DNA of 64,000 bases, taken from assembly GCA_001600175.1 (NCBI GenBank), contig BCJC01000005.1, positions 910,471-974,470 of the forward strand. The letters are read 5' to 3'. Positions 22,788 to 34,747 of this stretch are shown piece by piece. Positions within the stretch are counted from its first letter, which is position 1. The number at the start of each line of letters is the position of its first letter. The notes beneath the pieces were generated by a model. That model saw only the letters and a list, made by a program, of their open reading frames with translations. It ran no database searches and had not been told where the DNA came from. A program made the translations under genes and the position numbers. The stretch comes from Erythrobasidium yunnanense (taxonomy: Eukaryota > Basidiomycota > Cystobasidiomycetes > Erythrobasidiales > Erythrobasidiaceae).

Positions 22788-23826
22788 CTACATTTTAGGT
22801 TGTTCAGGCTCAGCGGGCAGAACTGAACTTAGGAAAGCACCGACATCCTCCAGCTCTTGTTCATGAGCGGAGTGTGCGAGGCCTAGGACGAGCTGTTAGG
22901 ATCTCGAACTTCTAGCGCTGTAATTGCTAGACTTACCAGGATATGCTTTGAACTCGACATTAGACATGCCGAGCTTCTCTTTCAAGAACTTATAGGACAT
23001 CTCGCCCCAAGGGAACCTGCGAAGCATCGTTGAGAAGCTTTACGACATCAAATGACACATGACTTACTGCACAACTTGATCAGACTTTCCATGACCCATA
23101 AAGACGCGCATGTTCTGTGTGTCTGGCTTCCGCAGCTGTGAAGTGGCCAATTTAGCATAGCGTCAATGTATGTGGCAGTCTAGCGCTTACTCCCTCTACT
23201 TTGTGATCCATGGGCACCCAGCCTGATAGACCGATGACGCCCGCCAGCTGTTTGATGATATCTCAGCCATCCTGGAGCGATGCGCAGGAGATGATGCCCA
23301 CCTTGCGCTCTGTTGTAACGCCTACGAGCAGACTCAATGCTGCGCCTTGACTGAAGCCACCTACGACTATCCGGTTCTCGTCTATCCCGCTCTTAATCTC
23401 GTCCTCGACTAGCGCGTGAATCTTGTTGACGCTCGCAAGGATGCCTTCTTCGTCTTCCTCGTCGCGCGGATTGCCAGGCAGTGGTGCTCGTAATGACTTT
23501 ACATCGAACCACCCTGGCATCTTGTAGCCTGTAGTTGATCCGCGTCAATACGGTCCAAGCTGGCGATTGATACGCAACTTGCCTCCGTTCAGGGTAATGG
23601 GAATCGGAGGAGCGTGGGGAAAGATGAATTTTGTGAATGGGAACTGGTTGCCCAGATGATCTGCCAGGAAAGACCATCCATGCCTGCAATGCCGGCAGTT
23701 GTCAGAGCGGAGTTTCTATCCTTGTCACGCATTAGCTTGCCCTGTGTCGCCCAAGCCATGCGAGAAGATGACAGTTGCTGTATGTTTTCCAGACGCTTTG
23801 TGCACTACAGACTTGAGAGCGGCCAT
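22788..23826 (-). CDS. acyl-protein thioesterase 1 (serine alpha/beta hydrolase)
   Basis: Removes palmitate from cytosolic face proteins such as G-alpha and Ras. Seven exons (23741-23826, 23583-23683, 23302-23528, 23191-23247, 23068-23135, 22937-23016, 22788-22882) sum exactly to 237 codons plus stop. The parts are in family order: FSHGLGDTG, GWSFLADHL, FIFPHAPPIPITLNGG, MPGWFDV, the nucleophile GGFSQGAAL, LSGWVPM, MGHGKSDQVV with the catalytic Asp, and LAHSAHEQEL with the catalytic His. Two of the six introns begin with GC rather than GT: GCAAGC at 23740 and GCAAGT at 23582. The second has no usable GT alternative; the first has one (GTGACA) that would insert four odd residues. Confidence 0.93.
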
Positions 23827-24041
23827 TTCGGGATGCTTGACGAGATTGGGACTTGGTGATCTCGATGCAGATAGACACAGCCAAAGAGCAGCGACCAGAC
23901 CAGCGAAGCAGATGACAAGTGTTCGTAGACCCAGCGTGATGATACTTGACAGATGATAGAACAGGAATTGGTTTCTGACAGACCGGCTATCGACTTCTGG
24001 TTTATCACGACTGACTGATCACCTCAGATGCTGGATCCGCC

Positions 24042-27000
24042 ATGTCGTCTCAGAAGCTGCTTCCATTCCAAAATGATATCTTGAAGCAGCTCTCTGCGCC
24101 GTCACCTAATTCTGATGGCCTACTCCTACTCGCTCGCGGTCTCGGGATGCGAAACATACTGTGCGCCTATCTGGAGACTTTCACAGACGAAGAAGAGAGC
24201 CTTGTGATCCTGGTCAATGCTACACCTGAAGAAGAAAGAGGTCTCGCTGAAGAACTCGGTATGCGAATGACCGTCATCGGCTTCGAGATGCCTGCGAAAG
24301 ATAGACAGAAGCTCTACGAAAAGGGCGGAGTGCTCTCTATCACGACGCGGATCCTGATTATCGATATGCTCAATGAGAGAATACCGGTGTCTGAAATGAC
24401 GGGAATCGTCGTGCTTCATGCCGAGGCAGTCACGCCTACATCTATGGAAGCTTTCGTAATGCGAGTGTATCGCGAGAAGAATAAGGTACGCTCGAGCCTT
24501 TTGCTATAAGGAAGATAATCTGACTTCGCGCGCAGAGAGGCTTCATCAAGGCGTTCTCAGACGAGCCGGAGTCCTTCACATACGGAGTCGCACCTCTACA
24601 GACTGTTCTCACACAACTTCAGATACGACACGTCTTCCTGTACCCGCGCTTCCACGAAACAGTGTCCAGAGACTTGGAAGCCAAAGGAGCAGATGTCTTA
24701 AATCTACATCAACCGCTCAGTGAGAAGATGGACATCATACAGACAGCAATCATCGAATGTATGGATGCTACTTTGGCTGAACTCAAGCGAAGCAACAATA
24801 TCGTAAGTCATGCTTCACGAAGTAGCCTTATTTAGCTAATGCTTGCCGTGTGCAGATAGAAGTGGAGGAGCTTACTGTGCAGAACGCCCTGTTTAGGTCG
24901 TTCGACCAGGTCATCAAAGCTCAGCTCGATCCTCATTGGCATCGCATCGGTCCCCAGACACGACAGCTAGTCAATGATCTCGCGACGCTCCGTCAACTTC
25001 TTTCTTACCTCCTATCCTTCGACGCTGTCTCCTTTCACCAATTCTTGGAGACGATACTCGCAAGCAACACCACGGACTTGACCACAGGCCGAGCAGTAGT
25101 GAACCAAAGTCCTTGGCTCTTCTTACCCGCAGCAGACACCATCTTCGACACCGCAAGGAATAGAGTCTACAAGAAGGTATCTGTTCAAGCGAAGGAAGGC
25201 TCAGTTGCTTCGGAGAAGGTGACGAATGGGGCTAGGAAAGCGTCAAATGGCGCGCCAAGAACAGCTAGGGTAGCGTCGGAAGCACCTAATGGAGACGACA
25301 GTCTTTTCGATGGAGATGATGACTCGCTCTTCGCGGACGAGGCTCTTCTAGCTGCATCGCAAGGTCCTGCATCCGCCTCAAGCCCGAACAAGAGCAACAG
25401 TTCTACGTCCAAGCAGAACATACAGGACTTGACTGGAGAAGACGAGGACGATGATAATGGGAGTTCAGCATCCGGAACTCAGTTGTCAGAGAAAGCCAAA
25501 GGCAAGAGACCTGAAGAAGCTGGAAGTCAGGCGCCAGTCAACTATATCGTAACCAAGCGAGCGGATCTACTAGCGGCGGAGGGTCTGCAGCAGGAAACGT
25601 TGGGCGAACAGCAATGGGCATATTGGTGTCCGAAAGGAACGGTCCCAGTCTTGGAGGAACAGCCGAAGTGGTTCTTGTTACGCGAGATTCTCGAAGAGAT
25701 CGAAAATCAGATTCATTGGATGCCCGTCAATTACGGTAGGCCGAGATTCTCCAATTACACGGAAGAAGTAGCTGATTCGCAAGCTGCAGAGGAGGAGTCC
25801 AACGATTCCATATTGATCATGTGCAGCTCTGCACGGACAGTCACTACCCTCCGACGCTACCTTTCTTCGATACCTGAATTAGATCGCGATGCCAAGCCGC
25901 CTCGGAACGAGACATCTGTAGGTGGTCGAGACCTTCTCCTGGCGAGAGCCTCAGAGTATTTCCTCTGGAAGGGCAGCATCGGCAAGATGACCCGCAATAT
26001 CCGCTCGGCAGGAACTACAGCCAACAATGTTAACTATCGAAAAGACCCAAATCAGCCTATAGACTACGGAGGAGTCCTTGCCAATGCAAACAAGGCGGGC
26101 GGCCTCGCTTCCGACAAAGTACCATATGAGAGTGCAGCTCTCAAGCGCAAGTCTGCATATAAGCATGGACAACCCATCAATAAACGACGTAGGGTGCGAG
26201 GAGGTGGTGCTGCTGGATACAACTTCGAGGGTCGAGCGGCAAATTCGAAAGAAAAGAAGCCAGCTGGCTTGAGTGCGAACATACTGGAAGCAGAAGCGGA
26301 AGAGCTGGCCGACAAGACAGCTCACGAGGGAGCAGGGGTTCTACCTAATTCTTTGCAAGAACCGGACGAGGAATTCGATGCGGTCGCGTTCAACGAATAT
26401 TTCGGATTATGCGAGGTTGAGAACACCGTCATCATCAGATCTTATGCAGGAGACGAGGACGATAAAGTGCTAGAGGAGCTCAGACCTAGATATGTGATAC
26501 TCTACGATCCGGACCCATCATACGTGAGGCGTATTGAGGTGAGCAGCGAATGACCGTCTTTCTAGACGAAGACTAAAGTTGGAATTCAGACTTATCGTGC
26601 TGCAAACCCTGGCATGAAAATCAACACATACTTTATGATCTACGCCAATTCGGCAGAGGAGCAACGTTACCTAAGCTACATCAGACGAGAGCGGGAATCG
26701 TTCGAGAGACTCATAAAGGAGAGAGCGGTCAGTCTTTTCCTTATTTTCAATACCGAATCATGCTGATGTTCTTTGTCGTTGCCAGAGCATGGCTATTCCG
26801 CTGCAAGCTGACCGCAGACCAAACGAAGACAGATCAGATGATTACCTGCGTACAGTCAGCTCTCGTATAGCAGGTGGAGGAAAGCACGCTCGAAGCGATC
26901 CACCCAAAGTCATCGTGGATGTCCGAGAATTCAGGTCATCTCTTCCATCGCTCCTACACGCAGCTGGCTTCATTGTAGTTCCTCTGACTCTCACAATTGG

Positions 27001-27757
27001 AGATTATGTTATCTCGCCGGAGATGGTGGTGGAAAGAAAGAGTTTGCCGGATCTTATCCAGAGTTTCAATTCTGGTAGATTGTGAGTGTAGTCACGTCCG
27101 ATGAAGGGCTCCTGTAGCTGATGCTTTGGGCAGATATCAACAATGCGAAGTCATGTCGACGCATTACAAGATTCCTATCCTGCTCATCGAGTTCGACCAA
27201 AAGAAGTCGTTCTCCCTCGAGACATATTCCGACGTCAAAGGCAACACGCATCAGAACAGCGATACTGATCTGCATTCGAAGCTGGTGCTCTTGACTCTGA
27301 CATTCCCGCGCTTGCGCATCATCTGGTCCTCGTCACCGTACGCTACGGCAGACATCTATGCAGATCTCAAGCAAAATCGCGATGAGCCCGATGCTGCCAA
27401 AGCGGCTTCTTTGGGAGCAGACGCTGCCGATGCTGCTGCCGGCGAGGCTGAGGCGGTTATTAATCAGACTCCTCAAGATTTATTGAGGAGTTTGCCTGGA
27501 ATAGTGGGTGCTGACTGCTTGGGTAATTGAAACGCTGTGCTAATGGGTACTCCTTGTGCCCTCAGACTAGCCAGAACTATCACTATGTCATGCGCAAGGT
27601 GAACAATATGGAGGAATTGGCGAGATGCACGCTTGCAGAACTGAACGAAATCATCGGGGTGGAGGCTGGGAGGGAACTGCACACGTTCCTCAATCACAGC
27701 TTGCTGAAGAGTACGCAGAAGACGCTGCAGGTTGAGGAGGATCCCTCGTCGGATTAG
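24042..27757 (+). CDS. RAD1: XPF/Rad1 DNA repair endonuclease
   Basis: Large subunit of the Rad1-Rad10 structure-specific nuclease that cuts 5' of lesions in nucleotide excision repair and trims recombination flaps. Seven exons (24042-24485, 24536-24802, 24856-26538, 26590-26727, 26786-27081, 27134-27503, 27566-27757) sum to 1129 residues. The N-terminal half is the degenerate SF2 helicase (LLLLARGLGMR, TRILIIDMLNERIP, VVLHAEAVTP). A long acidic linker follows, then the ERCC4 nuclease with KVIVDVREFRSSLP, GDYVISPEMVVERKSLPDL (GDx..ERKxxxD) and a Cys-containing helix. Last come the tandem HhH motifs (LLRSLPGI, TLAELNEIIG). All catalytic residues are present. The donor at 26728 is GTCAGT. The length is within the family range. 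Confidence 0.96.
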
Positions 27758-28009
27758 TCGCAATTAGGCGTAAAATGATTGTTGCTGCTTCCAATATTCC
27801 TGTGTTGCATTAGGCATATTTGACAGGTTTGCATTAACCCTGCATATATTGTTAGACAGAGGGCAGATTCACAGGGTTGTTTCCAGCGACTTTCCCCTTT
27901 TCCTCGGCAAAACTCGATCACCTTCATGCTCGCCTTCCTTTGAGAGGAAAGAGCACGCAAGACCGCGCTTGAGGAGAGGGCGAACGCACATACTCGCAAT
28001 CCAGCAACC

Positions 28010-28716
28010 ATGAGAGTAGAGCAGGATATCTTCAGTGGATACAAGATCTACGGCGTCAGTAATCTCGATTCAGCGATTTGGGCCGTCTTCGAACGAGCTC
28101 AATCCCACGACAAACGACATCGATGAACATACGAAGCTGAGATTTGGATATAATATGTGCATACATACAGGGACGCGGCCGTCTGTACATCCGCATGGAC
28201 AGCAAGGTGTTCCGATTCGTCAGCAGCAAGGAGGAGTCTCTGTTCTTACAGCGAAAGAACCCTCGAAAGATCGCATGGACCCAGATCTACCGAAGAGTCA
28301 ACAAGAAGGGTGTCTCTGAGGAGGTAGCAAAGAAGAGAAGCCGAAAGACCGTCAAGCACCAGAGAGGAATCGCCGGATTGTCCCTTGCAGACATTCAGGC
28401 AAAGAGGAGTGCGTTGGGATCGACATTAAGTGGATTATGATGCAGCTGGATCTGACTGGATACAACACCTTTATCATTGTGAATTACAGCCCAGAAACCC
28501 GAAGTACGAGCTGCAGCGAGACAGGCTGCTCTGTCTGCCGGCAAGGAGAAGAAGAAGGCTGCAGAGGCAACAAAGTCCAAGGTGGGCACACTACAACCAT
28601 CGACATCCCATCTGGAGACGTCATCTGAGCGCTGCTTGCATTCACAGTCTGCTGGAACCAAGAGCAACCAACCCAAATTGGCAAAGAGCCAGATGAAGGC
28701 TGGAGGAAAGCGATAA
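28010..28716 (+). CDS. RPL24: cytosolic ribosomal protein eL24
   Basis: 60S subunit protein. Exons 28010-28054, 28171-28408, 28490-28581 and 28648-28716 give 147 residues. The first exon encodes [15 protein letters not shown], the second [36 protein letters not shown] and the basic [15 protein letters not shown], the third the Ala/Lys-rich helix ([14 protein letters not shown]). The usual P before G in KIYPG is G here. The first intron begins GTCAGT, the same atypical donor used in RAD1. Early introns in a ribosomal protein gene are the rule in fungi. The 116-bp first intron was checked for a C/D snoRNA; no convincing box pair was found. Confidence 0.95.
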
Positions 28717-28731
28717 AGCGGACAAGATTCT

Positions 28732-29558
28732 TTGGCTTGTATCTCTCGTTCGACTTCCGACTCTTCTGCAACCCCTTCGCTAGCTCTAGCAGCTGGCACT
28801 CACTCTTGTACTACTCCGACTTTGCAATCGATAGTGGAACAGAGATTGGATCGTATACGCGGACCGCGGGCAGCGAGACAAGGCGCAGAGGATGAGGATC
28901 ATCGGGCTGATGATGAAACATGACTGAACAGTGGCTTCTTTGCCGTCTGGAAAGGCGACGATGCGGCAACATCTGGCACAAATTCTGAATACATACCCCG
29001 ACAAAGCCACCTCGGCGTATGCAACATCTCTCGTATGCAGAATGCAAGACAATCCCTACCACTAGTACAGGAGTCGCTCAGCTGCATGGTCAGACAGGAA
29101 AGAGCGCGTATATCGGGACGCACAATTGATTTGGCCTACGCTCAGTTTTCGGCGGCCATAGTCTACAAGAACAAACGCCATGTGGAAAACTCGGGGGAAA
29201 CGTACGCCCTGAGGCTCCGCAAAGACCGCTGGTGCAGCCCATGTCGAACCTTGCTGAAATTGGAAGCAGCGCCTTGACTCCAGTCCACTCACATGAACGG
29301 AACTGGTGCCCTCAAGAAACTGTGCAGAATGCTTGCGTCACTGAAGAGCCTGACTTCGCCCGCAGCTGGCAGGCCCCAAAATCGAAATCTCGCCCGCTGA
29401 TACAGCTGCCCGACGTCCGCAATCCTCCTGACACTGAACGAGCGATGCCGCTTGTCTTCATCAGACGAATGACCTTGGAGGAATCTTTAGCAAGGCTAAA
29501 CGTGGTAATCTCCTTGTCGAGCGGCTCGTATTGCCAAGGGTTGCGGGCGGTATATTAG
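28732..29558 (+). CDS. doubtful gene, not recognised
   Basis: Several consecutive open stretches on the plus strand look coding in amino-acid make-up (LQSIVEQRLDRIRGPRAARQ, MVRQERARISGRTIDLAYAQF, RRMTLEESLARLNVVISLSS) and end at a stop at 29558. I could not join them into one frame with clear introns, and no domain is recognised. The first part overlaps the region where the 3' untranslated end of eL24 is expected. It may be a small intron-containing gene or decayed sequence. Confidence 0.3.
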
Positions 29559-29725
29559 CGGATCAGCATGCAAGCTTGTTGACGGCCTTCGTTGATTCGA
29601 TAGTAGCTTGTCGTTGTGCATGTAGACCAAGAAATGGTGAAACCTGCGTTCGATGACTAAGAGCTAAAGTTACAAGATATGTAACGAGAGGGTATATTCG
29701 ATATTCACGAAAAGGGAGGAGACTG

Positions 29726-30891
29726 TTATCGGCCCGCATCGTCTGCTGCAATGCGTTTGCGCTTCCCCTTAGACTGCCCTTCTTCCCCAGCATTCTTCTC
29801 TTTCGTCACAATGACAGGATTGCTAATAACGCCTCTGTACGTTCCTCTGTGTGCGTATCCTCGTATCACAACCAATCTAGCATTGTCCGAGACAGTCGCT
29901 TTCGACTGTTCCGGCTTGAGGCCTATGATAGTTCCGAAATTGCATAGATCGAGCGGTGCCCTCATCTCCATACAGTGCTTCACTTGACTGCTCAGAATAA
30001 TTCCTTTCCCATTCGTGATGCGTATGAGCTCCCTAGCTCCTGCTATAACGTTCCTCCTCGCGTCTTTAGGTACCACAATCCCGCTCTTTCCGGCAGTAGC
30101 AGACGAGCGCATGGTGATTCCATAGCACACTTCAAACATGACGCCGTCCGCCACGGCTTTCAAGACCATGCTTCGCTTCAGCTGGAAGGGTAAGCGGGCA
30201 GATGTTGCAAGGTCGAGAGTGATGATGTCTACGCTGGAAGGCCCGGGAGAGGAGAGATTGAGACAGATGTGGGTGAAGGAAGCGCTGTCTAGCGGCTGGG
30301 CAGCGATAAGGTTGTATCCAGCTATCGCATTGGCGTTACTAGATGTCTGAATGACCTTGCGTTAGCTTCTCCGCCCAGCAATCATAATATACATATTTTA
30401 GCAACTCACGAACATGCTGCCGTTGCCCTTGCCGCCGCTGATGCTGTTTTCATCGAGCATAACGGTGATCCTACTGAGCTGCAGGACGCCCTGAACACCG
30501 CTACTTGGGTCCACCGTCCGCGAGTCCAGATCTGGGAAGACAGGATGTGCATTGAAGCAAGGATTGTGACTTGCGACGGTGTTGGAATCATAGGTGCTTG
30601 GCTGAAGTACGACGTTGAAAGCGATGGTCGAATAGCCCACTGCCAGCCTTGAATCAGTTGAGAGGTATATCCTCGACGTGTAATATGGCACACTCAACGC
30701 TTTGCAGCCATCTTGACAGATCTTTCAAGCTCTTGCCGGTCTTCATCGTTCAGAAGCTCGACGCCATGTTTCGCGGGCTGCTTGCCCTTCTGCTGCTGCT
30801 GCTGCTGCTGTTTCTTGCTGGCACCTGAGCCTGCGTTGTTGGCGACGATTCCTGGACGAGCTGGCCATGCAATGTTCAGATCGTAATACAT
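29726..30891 (-). CDS. RPP1: RNase P/MRP subunit Rpp30/Rpp1
   Basis: Protein subunit of RNase P and RNase MRP, which mature tRNA and rRNA. Exons 30699-30891, 30410-30639 and 29726-30346 give 347 residues. It starts MYYDLNIAWP, has a poly-Gln insertion of about seven residues, then KLGYSTIAFN at the first splice joint. A barrel-like (PHP/TIM) fold follows: YNLIAAQPLD, VDIITLDL, GVMFEVCYGI, VIAGARELIRITNGKGIILSS, MRAPLDLCNFGTIIGL. These match the Rpp30 order. The C-terminus is Lys-rich (QSKGKRKRIAADDAGR), a likely nuclear localisation signal. The 5' start at 30891 is chosen because YYDLNI is the conserved N-terminus; an upstream in-frame Met exists at 30942. Confidence 0.93.
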
Positions 30892-31087
30892 GCTGGAGAG
30901 AGCACGAGAGGTTGTGCATTGGAGAACGACGAGAAAGACCAACGATTTCTATGCGGATAGCGTCTACAAGTACAAGGTACTAACAATCTTGCAACACACA
31001 CACAGACAGACAAAGGACAGAGGTACTTCGATTCGTTGATAGTAAATTGCGTAGCTTGATAGCTGTTTTGGGTGTAACATAGGTAGG

Positions 31088-31622
31088 CTAGTTTCCGTAC
31101 TGCAAGGAAAGCCATCAGCATTGAAAAGTCTATCACAAGCTGCACGTATACACACCTTCTGCAGCTCCCATTCTCTGTTGTCGAGCGGGCAGACGTTCCT
31201 GCTCTTCAGCCAGCGATTGATGCAGTGGAAGTGGAAAGCGTGCTGATCCAGCCGAGATGTCAGCTCAATGTTACGTCCCAGATTGAGTTGCATTACATTG
31301 CAGGTCCCCCAAGCGGGAGCACACTCTTCGCTCGTTGCTGATGCCTGGTTTGCCTGACATTCGATGCCTATTAACATCTTGGATCAGCTCCAACTTGCTG
31401 ATGATGGGATCCATTGCTGAGGCTTCGTACACAGCTCCATAAGATGGTTCTTGCAGATGGCGCAGTTCTGCGATGGATTGGACCGTCAGCCTACGCGTAC
31501 ATTGCTGTCAGACCATATCGAAGCAAACTCACATCGACCTGCATGTCCCATGTCCATAACGCTACAGCTGACCACTTCTTCACCTCGAAACGCTTCTTGT
31601 TCTCGGGCTGGTCGACGTCCAT
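31088..31622 (-). CDS. RBX1: RING-H2 subunit of cullin E3 ligases (Rbx1/Roc1/Hrt1)
   Basis: Recruits the E2 enzyme to SCF and other cullin ligases and promotes neddylation. Five exons (31533-31622, 31431-31467, 31297-31367, 31156-31242, 31088-31099) give 98 residues. Seen: the cullin-binding strand [18 protein letters not shown], then [35 protein letters not shown] and [16 protein letters not shown]. All zinc ligands of the three-zinc RING-H2 are present. The last coding exon is 12 bp (Tyr-Gly-Asn-stop in place of the usual YGH). ATG at 31622 fits the family length; an in-frame Met further upstream would add about 28 residues. Confidence 0.95.
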
Positions 31623-32605
31623 GATGATGACTCTTTGGATGGCAGAAGAGAGACCGGCTTCAGACGGTCCCGACAGACAAAATTTGGCAGGGGCTTTCAC
31701 TTGCATTCAGATGACTGTCATTACGTGCTGCTGCACAGCTGTAGTAATACGTATGGCCTCATACGGGGCACCAGAAGAGCCACCGAGACGCCCTTCTCCA
31801 CCCATACTCTTTCGAGTGGTATACGAATCTTTGGGCGAGCTGATGCTGTCTACGTAGATGTAACGTGTAGGAAACGATCTGCAAAGGAGCGTGACAGGCC
31901 TACTGACGAAGATAAAGTCCGCTCGCACACCAAGAATACGAAGCCTCAACAACATCGAAGTATATGTCACTCTACCGTCGAGGATTGATACTGGACGCCT
32001 TAAAAAAGGCCTGTCGAAGTTGACTGCCAGCGCAAGTCAGCTGAAAGGGTGAACGAGGACGTCCAGAAACGGGGAGCGCAACCCACACGACATACGCTGG
32101 GGCAGACAGGCATACCTCTCCGAGTCAGAATGAAACCATGCAGTGTCCAAGATCCTAGCGAGGTTGTGGTCCTGCTGCTATCATCGGCCAAACATTCAGA
32201 GTGAAACCCATGCGACCTTCTCAACGCTTCGCTTTCGCCCTGGAATCCACATCGGCCGACATAGCCTGGATGCCGCATCGGTAAATGACAGTCGTGAACA
32301 AGACATCAATTCTCCACGTCCTGGGGCTTGGCTTTGCAAACACATCTCGACGTGACCTGATAGCCTTCAGCCTGACGATTCCCCTGCTTATCTTTCCCAG
32401 CGCTTAATAGAATCATAGACCTCACACTCAAAAGTCTGAAAGCTTGCGCGACAGACAAGCAGATTCTTCCATGATTCGACGACTTTGGTACCCTGTACCG
32501 CGAAAAGCACCGCTTGCGGATCAGCGATATGAAAAAAGTTTTCTCTGCTACTCACGCCTCTGCTTGCTTATCTCAAGCAAATCACACGAGTCTCTTTCAA
32601 CAACT
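31623..32605. other. long spacer without a convincing gene
   Basis: Short ORFs on both strands (for example + 31635-31988, - 32000-32278) have no motif and no consistent splice pattern. The part next to 31622 is the upstream region of RBX1. The part near 32400-32600 is upstream of the first tandem paralogue and extends its ORF by 54 codons without a homologous counterpart in the second copy. Confidence 0.5.
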
Positions 32606-33271
32606 ATGCCGACTTATCTTCAGAGAGCACGTACGCTAGCCAATCTCTCCAACTACAACGCAGAGAACGTCTGCCGAAATTCGCAAGCTCATTTGGTGGA
32701 AGTCGATGTCGAAAGACGTGCAGGGGATTTGCATAGCAACCTGAAAGATTACATCAAGGACAAGCTTGTCGACAGACCCTCTGGCTTTCGACCTCAAGAT
32801 CAATCGGGGTTTATGAGCTCTGTGGACAAGAACAAGGTCATCGTCGAGAACGATACATTGAGATACACTGGTCTTTTGACGACTGATCATGCGATCGCGA
32901 ACCCTTGGTATGGCAAGCAGCGACAGCCCAAATCGCACAAGACCAGGAGTGCCAATTGCTCGTCAAAGGAGCGCGGACGCAATTGGGTTTCCTGGGTCTC
33001 CGAAGAAGAGATAGCAGACCGTGATGGTCTTCATCTGATACAGCGTTACGGCGACGCAGAAGACATGTGGCTCCCTCTGGGCACTACAAACAAGCCCGTA
33101 GTCTTCAAGAGTTCTTTCACTCGCCAACCATATGCGCCGTCGCCTTTTCATACGAAAGTCGATAACAGCATCCTCATAGAGCGGTCGGACTACGGGGAGC
33201 GCTTTCTTCGAGATTTCCAGCCATTGAAGGAGGGGCCATCGAAGTCGAAGTCCAAGAAAAAGAGAAAATAG
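32606..33271 (+). CDS. orphan protein, first copy of tandem pair 1
   Basis: Single exon of 221 residues, start chosen at MPTYLQRARTL because it aligns with the start of the next gene (33527). The two proteins share order and motifs: an N-terminal helix (YLQRARTL / YIRKAREL), NPWYG / NPWFG in the middle, VFKSSF / VFKTSF, and LIERSDYGERFL / LQRSEYGKELL near the end. No known domain, signal peptide or membrane segment is visible. The C-terminus is a Lys/Ser cluster (SKSKSKKKRK), a plausible nuclear signal. Intronless genes are rare in this window, which is odd and could mean recent origin or retro-copying. Confidence 0.65.
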   Translation: MPTYLQRARTLANLSNYNAENVCRNSQAHLVEVDVERRAGDLHSNLKDYIKDKLVDRPSGFRPQDQSGFMSSVDKNKVIVENDTLRYTGLLTTDHAIANPWYGKQRQPKSHKTRSANCSSKERGRNWVSWVSEEEIADRDGLHLIQRYGDAEDMWLPLGTTNKPVVFKSSFTRQPYAPSPFHTKVDNSILIERSDYGERFLRDFQPLKEGPSKSKSKKKRK

Positions 33272-33526
33272 GCATGCCTCATCATGCTGTCTGCGATATT
33301 TTGTTGTCTTCGGCAGACCAGGACAAACAGCTTGCTCAAAACGACTACTTTGCCATTGTATACTGCTGAGACACCCACAGCATCGTTCTACAACAACCTA
33401 CAAAGCCGTGCATACTGATTTTAGGCGAAGCGGTGCTTCCAGTCGGACAAGACGACAAATGGCAACAGCTGACCTTGCTTTTCATCATCAAGCATTTCCT
33501 TTACTGACCGCCAAAGGCTTGCATCT

Positions 33527-34231
33527 ATGTCAGCATACATCCGGAAAGCACGCGAGCTCTATGAAGCTTTCGATTACGGATCTGAAGACGAATGGCGAGA
33601 CAAGCAAGCCAAATGGGTGGACGAGGACGTCAGAAAGCGCGGTGCCCCCTTAGCGCATCATGAACAGGAAGTCGTCAAGGTACGACTCCTGCAGCGCAGG
33701 GATCCCGGACCTACAGCCTGTCCAGGTGAGCGTCTAGTAGCATGGGAGGACTCGCGCCGCGTCACCATCAAGACAAGCGGTGGCCTGGAGTATACGAGTG
33801 TGTTTGAAACGGAACATCTCGTCGTCAATCCCTGGTTCGGATACGGTCAGCAGGCGCAGCCTCAGGCAGCCAAGAGCAGCAAACCAGATGTCCGTCGACT
33901 TGAACGAGGCTACCGGGCCACTTGGAGTGTGATATGGGAGGTGGTGACTCCCAAGGGCTTGCTCCGCAAGCGTCGATATCATGTCGAAGAGGACATTCAC
34001 GGATTTGCCGATCCATTCACTCGTGAACGTGGCCGGAAGAGGAAGAACAAGAACTCTAGTCTGGTCTTCAAGACCTCTTTCGGCTATTACCCATCGACAG
34101 TATTCCCTTTCTGGCCACGAGTCGGTGACGATGTGAAATTGCAGCGATCTGAGTACGGCAAGGAGCTGCTTGCAAAGGCACGGTCTGTCGGCGAAGGATC
34201 ACATGAGCCATCTAGATTGAGCAGGAACTAG
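33527..34231 (+). CDS. orphan protein, second copy of tandem pair 1
   Basis: Single exon, 234 residues, 255 bp downstream of its paralogue on the same strand. It is strongly diverged, about a quarter to a third identical by eye, but keeps the NPW[YF]G, VFK[ST]SF and RS[DE]YG[EK] motifs in order. It has a longer basic insert (RERGRKRKNKN) and a Ser-rich tail. No family recognised. Charged, no membrane segments. Confidence 0.65.
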   Translation: MSAYIRKARELYEAFDYGSEDEWRDKQAKWVDEDVRKRGAPLAHHEQEVVKVRLLQRRDPGPTACPGERLVAWEDSRRVTIKTSGGLEYTSVFETEHLVVNPWFGYGQQAQPQAAKSSKPDVRRLERGYRATWSVIWEVVTPKGLLRKRRYHVEEDIHGFADPFTRERGRKRKNKNSSLVFKTSFGYYPSTVFPFWPRVGDDVKLQRSEYGKELLAKARSVGEGSHEPSRLSRN

Positions 34232-34259
34232 TGTTGCGCTTGTACGGGTCGATACTCCT

Positions 34260-34482
34260 TCATGTCTCTGCGTTACTTGCAATCCTGCGATTTGCAAGCG
34301 CCCTATCCTTTATTTCGACCGTGCGCCAAGCGTTCATCTCGTCTTCCTCTGCATCTTGATGATGGCTACAGTATGCTTTAGAGAGGAATCGTGGCGAATT
34401 CGCCTGCTCGTCCATATATTCAGGGCTAAGGGCGAACCACCACATGAAGAGGCATGAGAGTGGCGAGGCTACGACCGAAGCC
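34260..34482 (-). CDS. possible small membrane protein
   Basis: An ORF of about 74 codons beginning MASVVASPLSCLFMWWFALS, which would form one N-terminal hydrophobic segment, followed by an acidic and then basic tail. It is in the gap between the tandem pair and COX19. There is no homology I can name and no codon or splice evidence; it could be chance. Confidence 0.25.
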
Positions 34483-34747
34483 ATGGTATAGAACATTCAG
34501 AGAGACCTTCTTGTGCACATATGCTGTGTTATTGCGGGTCATAACTCAAAGCTATGGGAACGATTCGATCCAGCCCTTAGTAAATGAAGAGATGGTAATG
34601 AATCAATACGTGTAGAGAGTATATTACGGATTGGTGAACCATGAAGTTGTGGGCAGCGAGCTAGGCTAGGTCGCCTTGTCTTGCCTTTCGTCATATTCTT
34701 GTTTTCCCATACAGCGGTAGTCGGGTGTAGCCCGACTTGCATCCATC

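Noticed and set aside
28055-28170. possible C/D snoRNA in the first intron of eL24
   Set aside because: A GATGAA and a CTGA are present but too close together, and no terminal stem or second box pair is seen.
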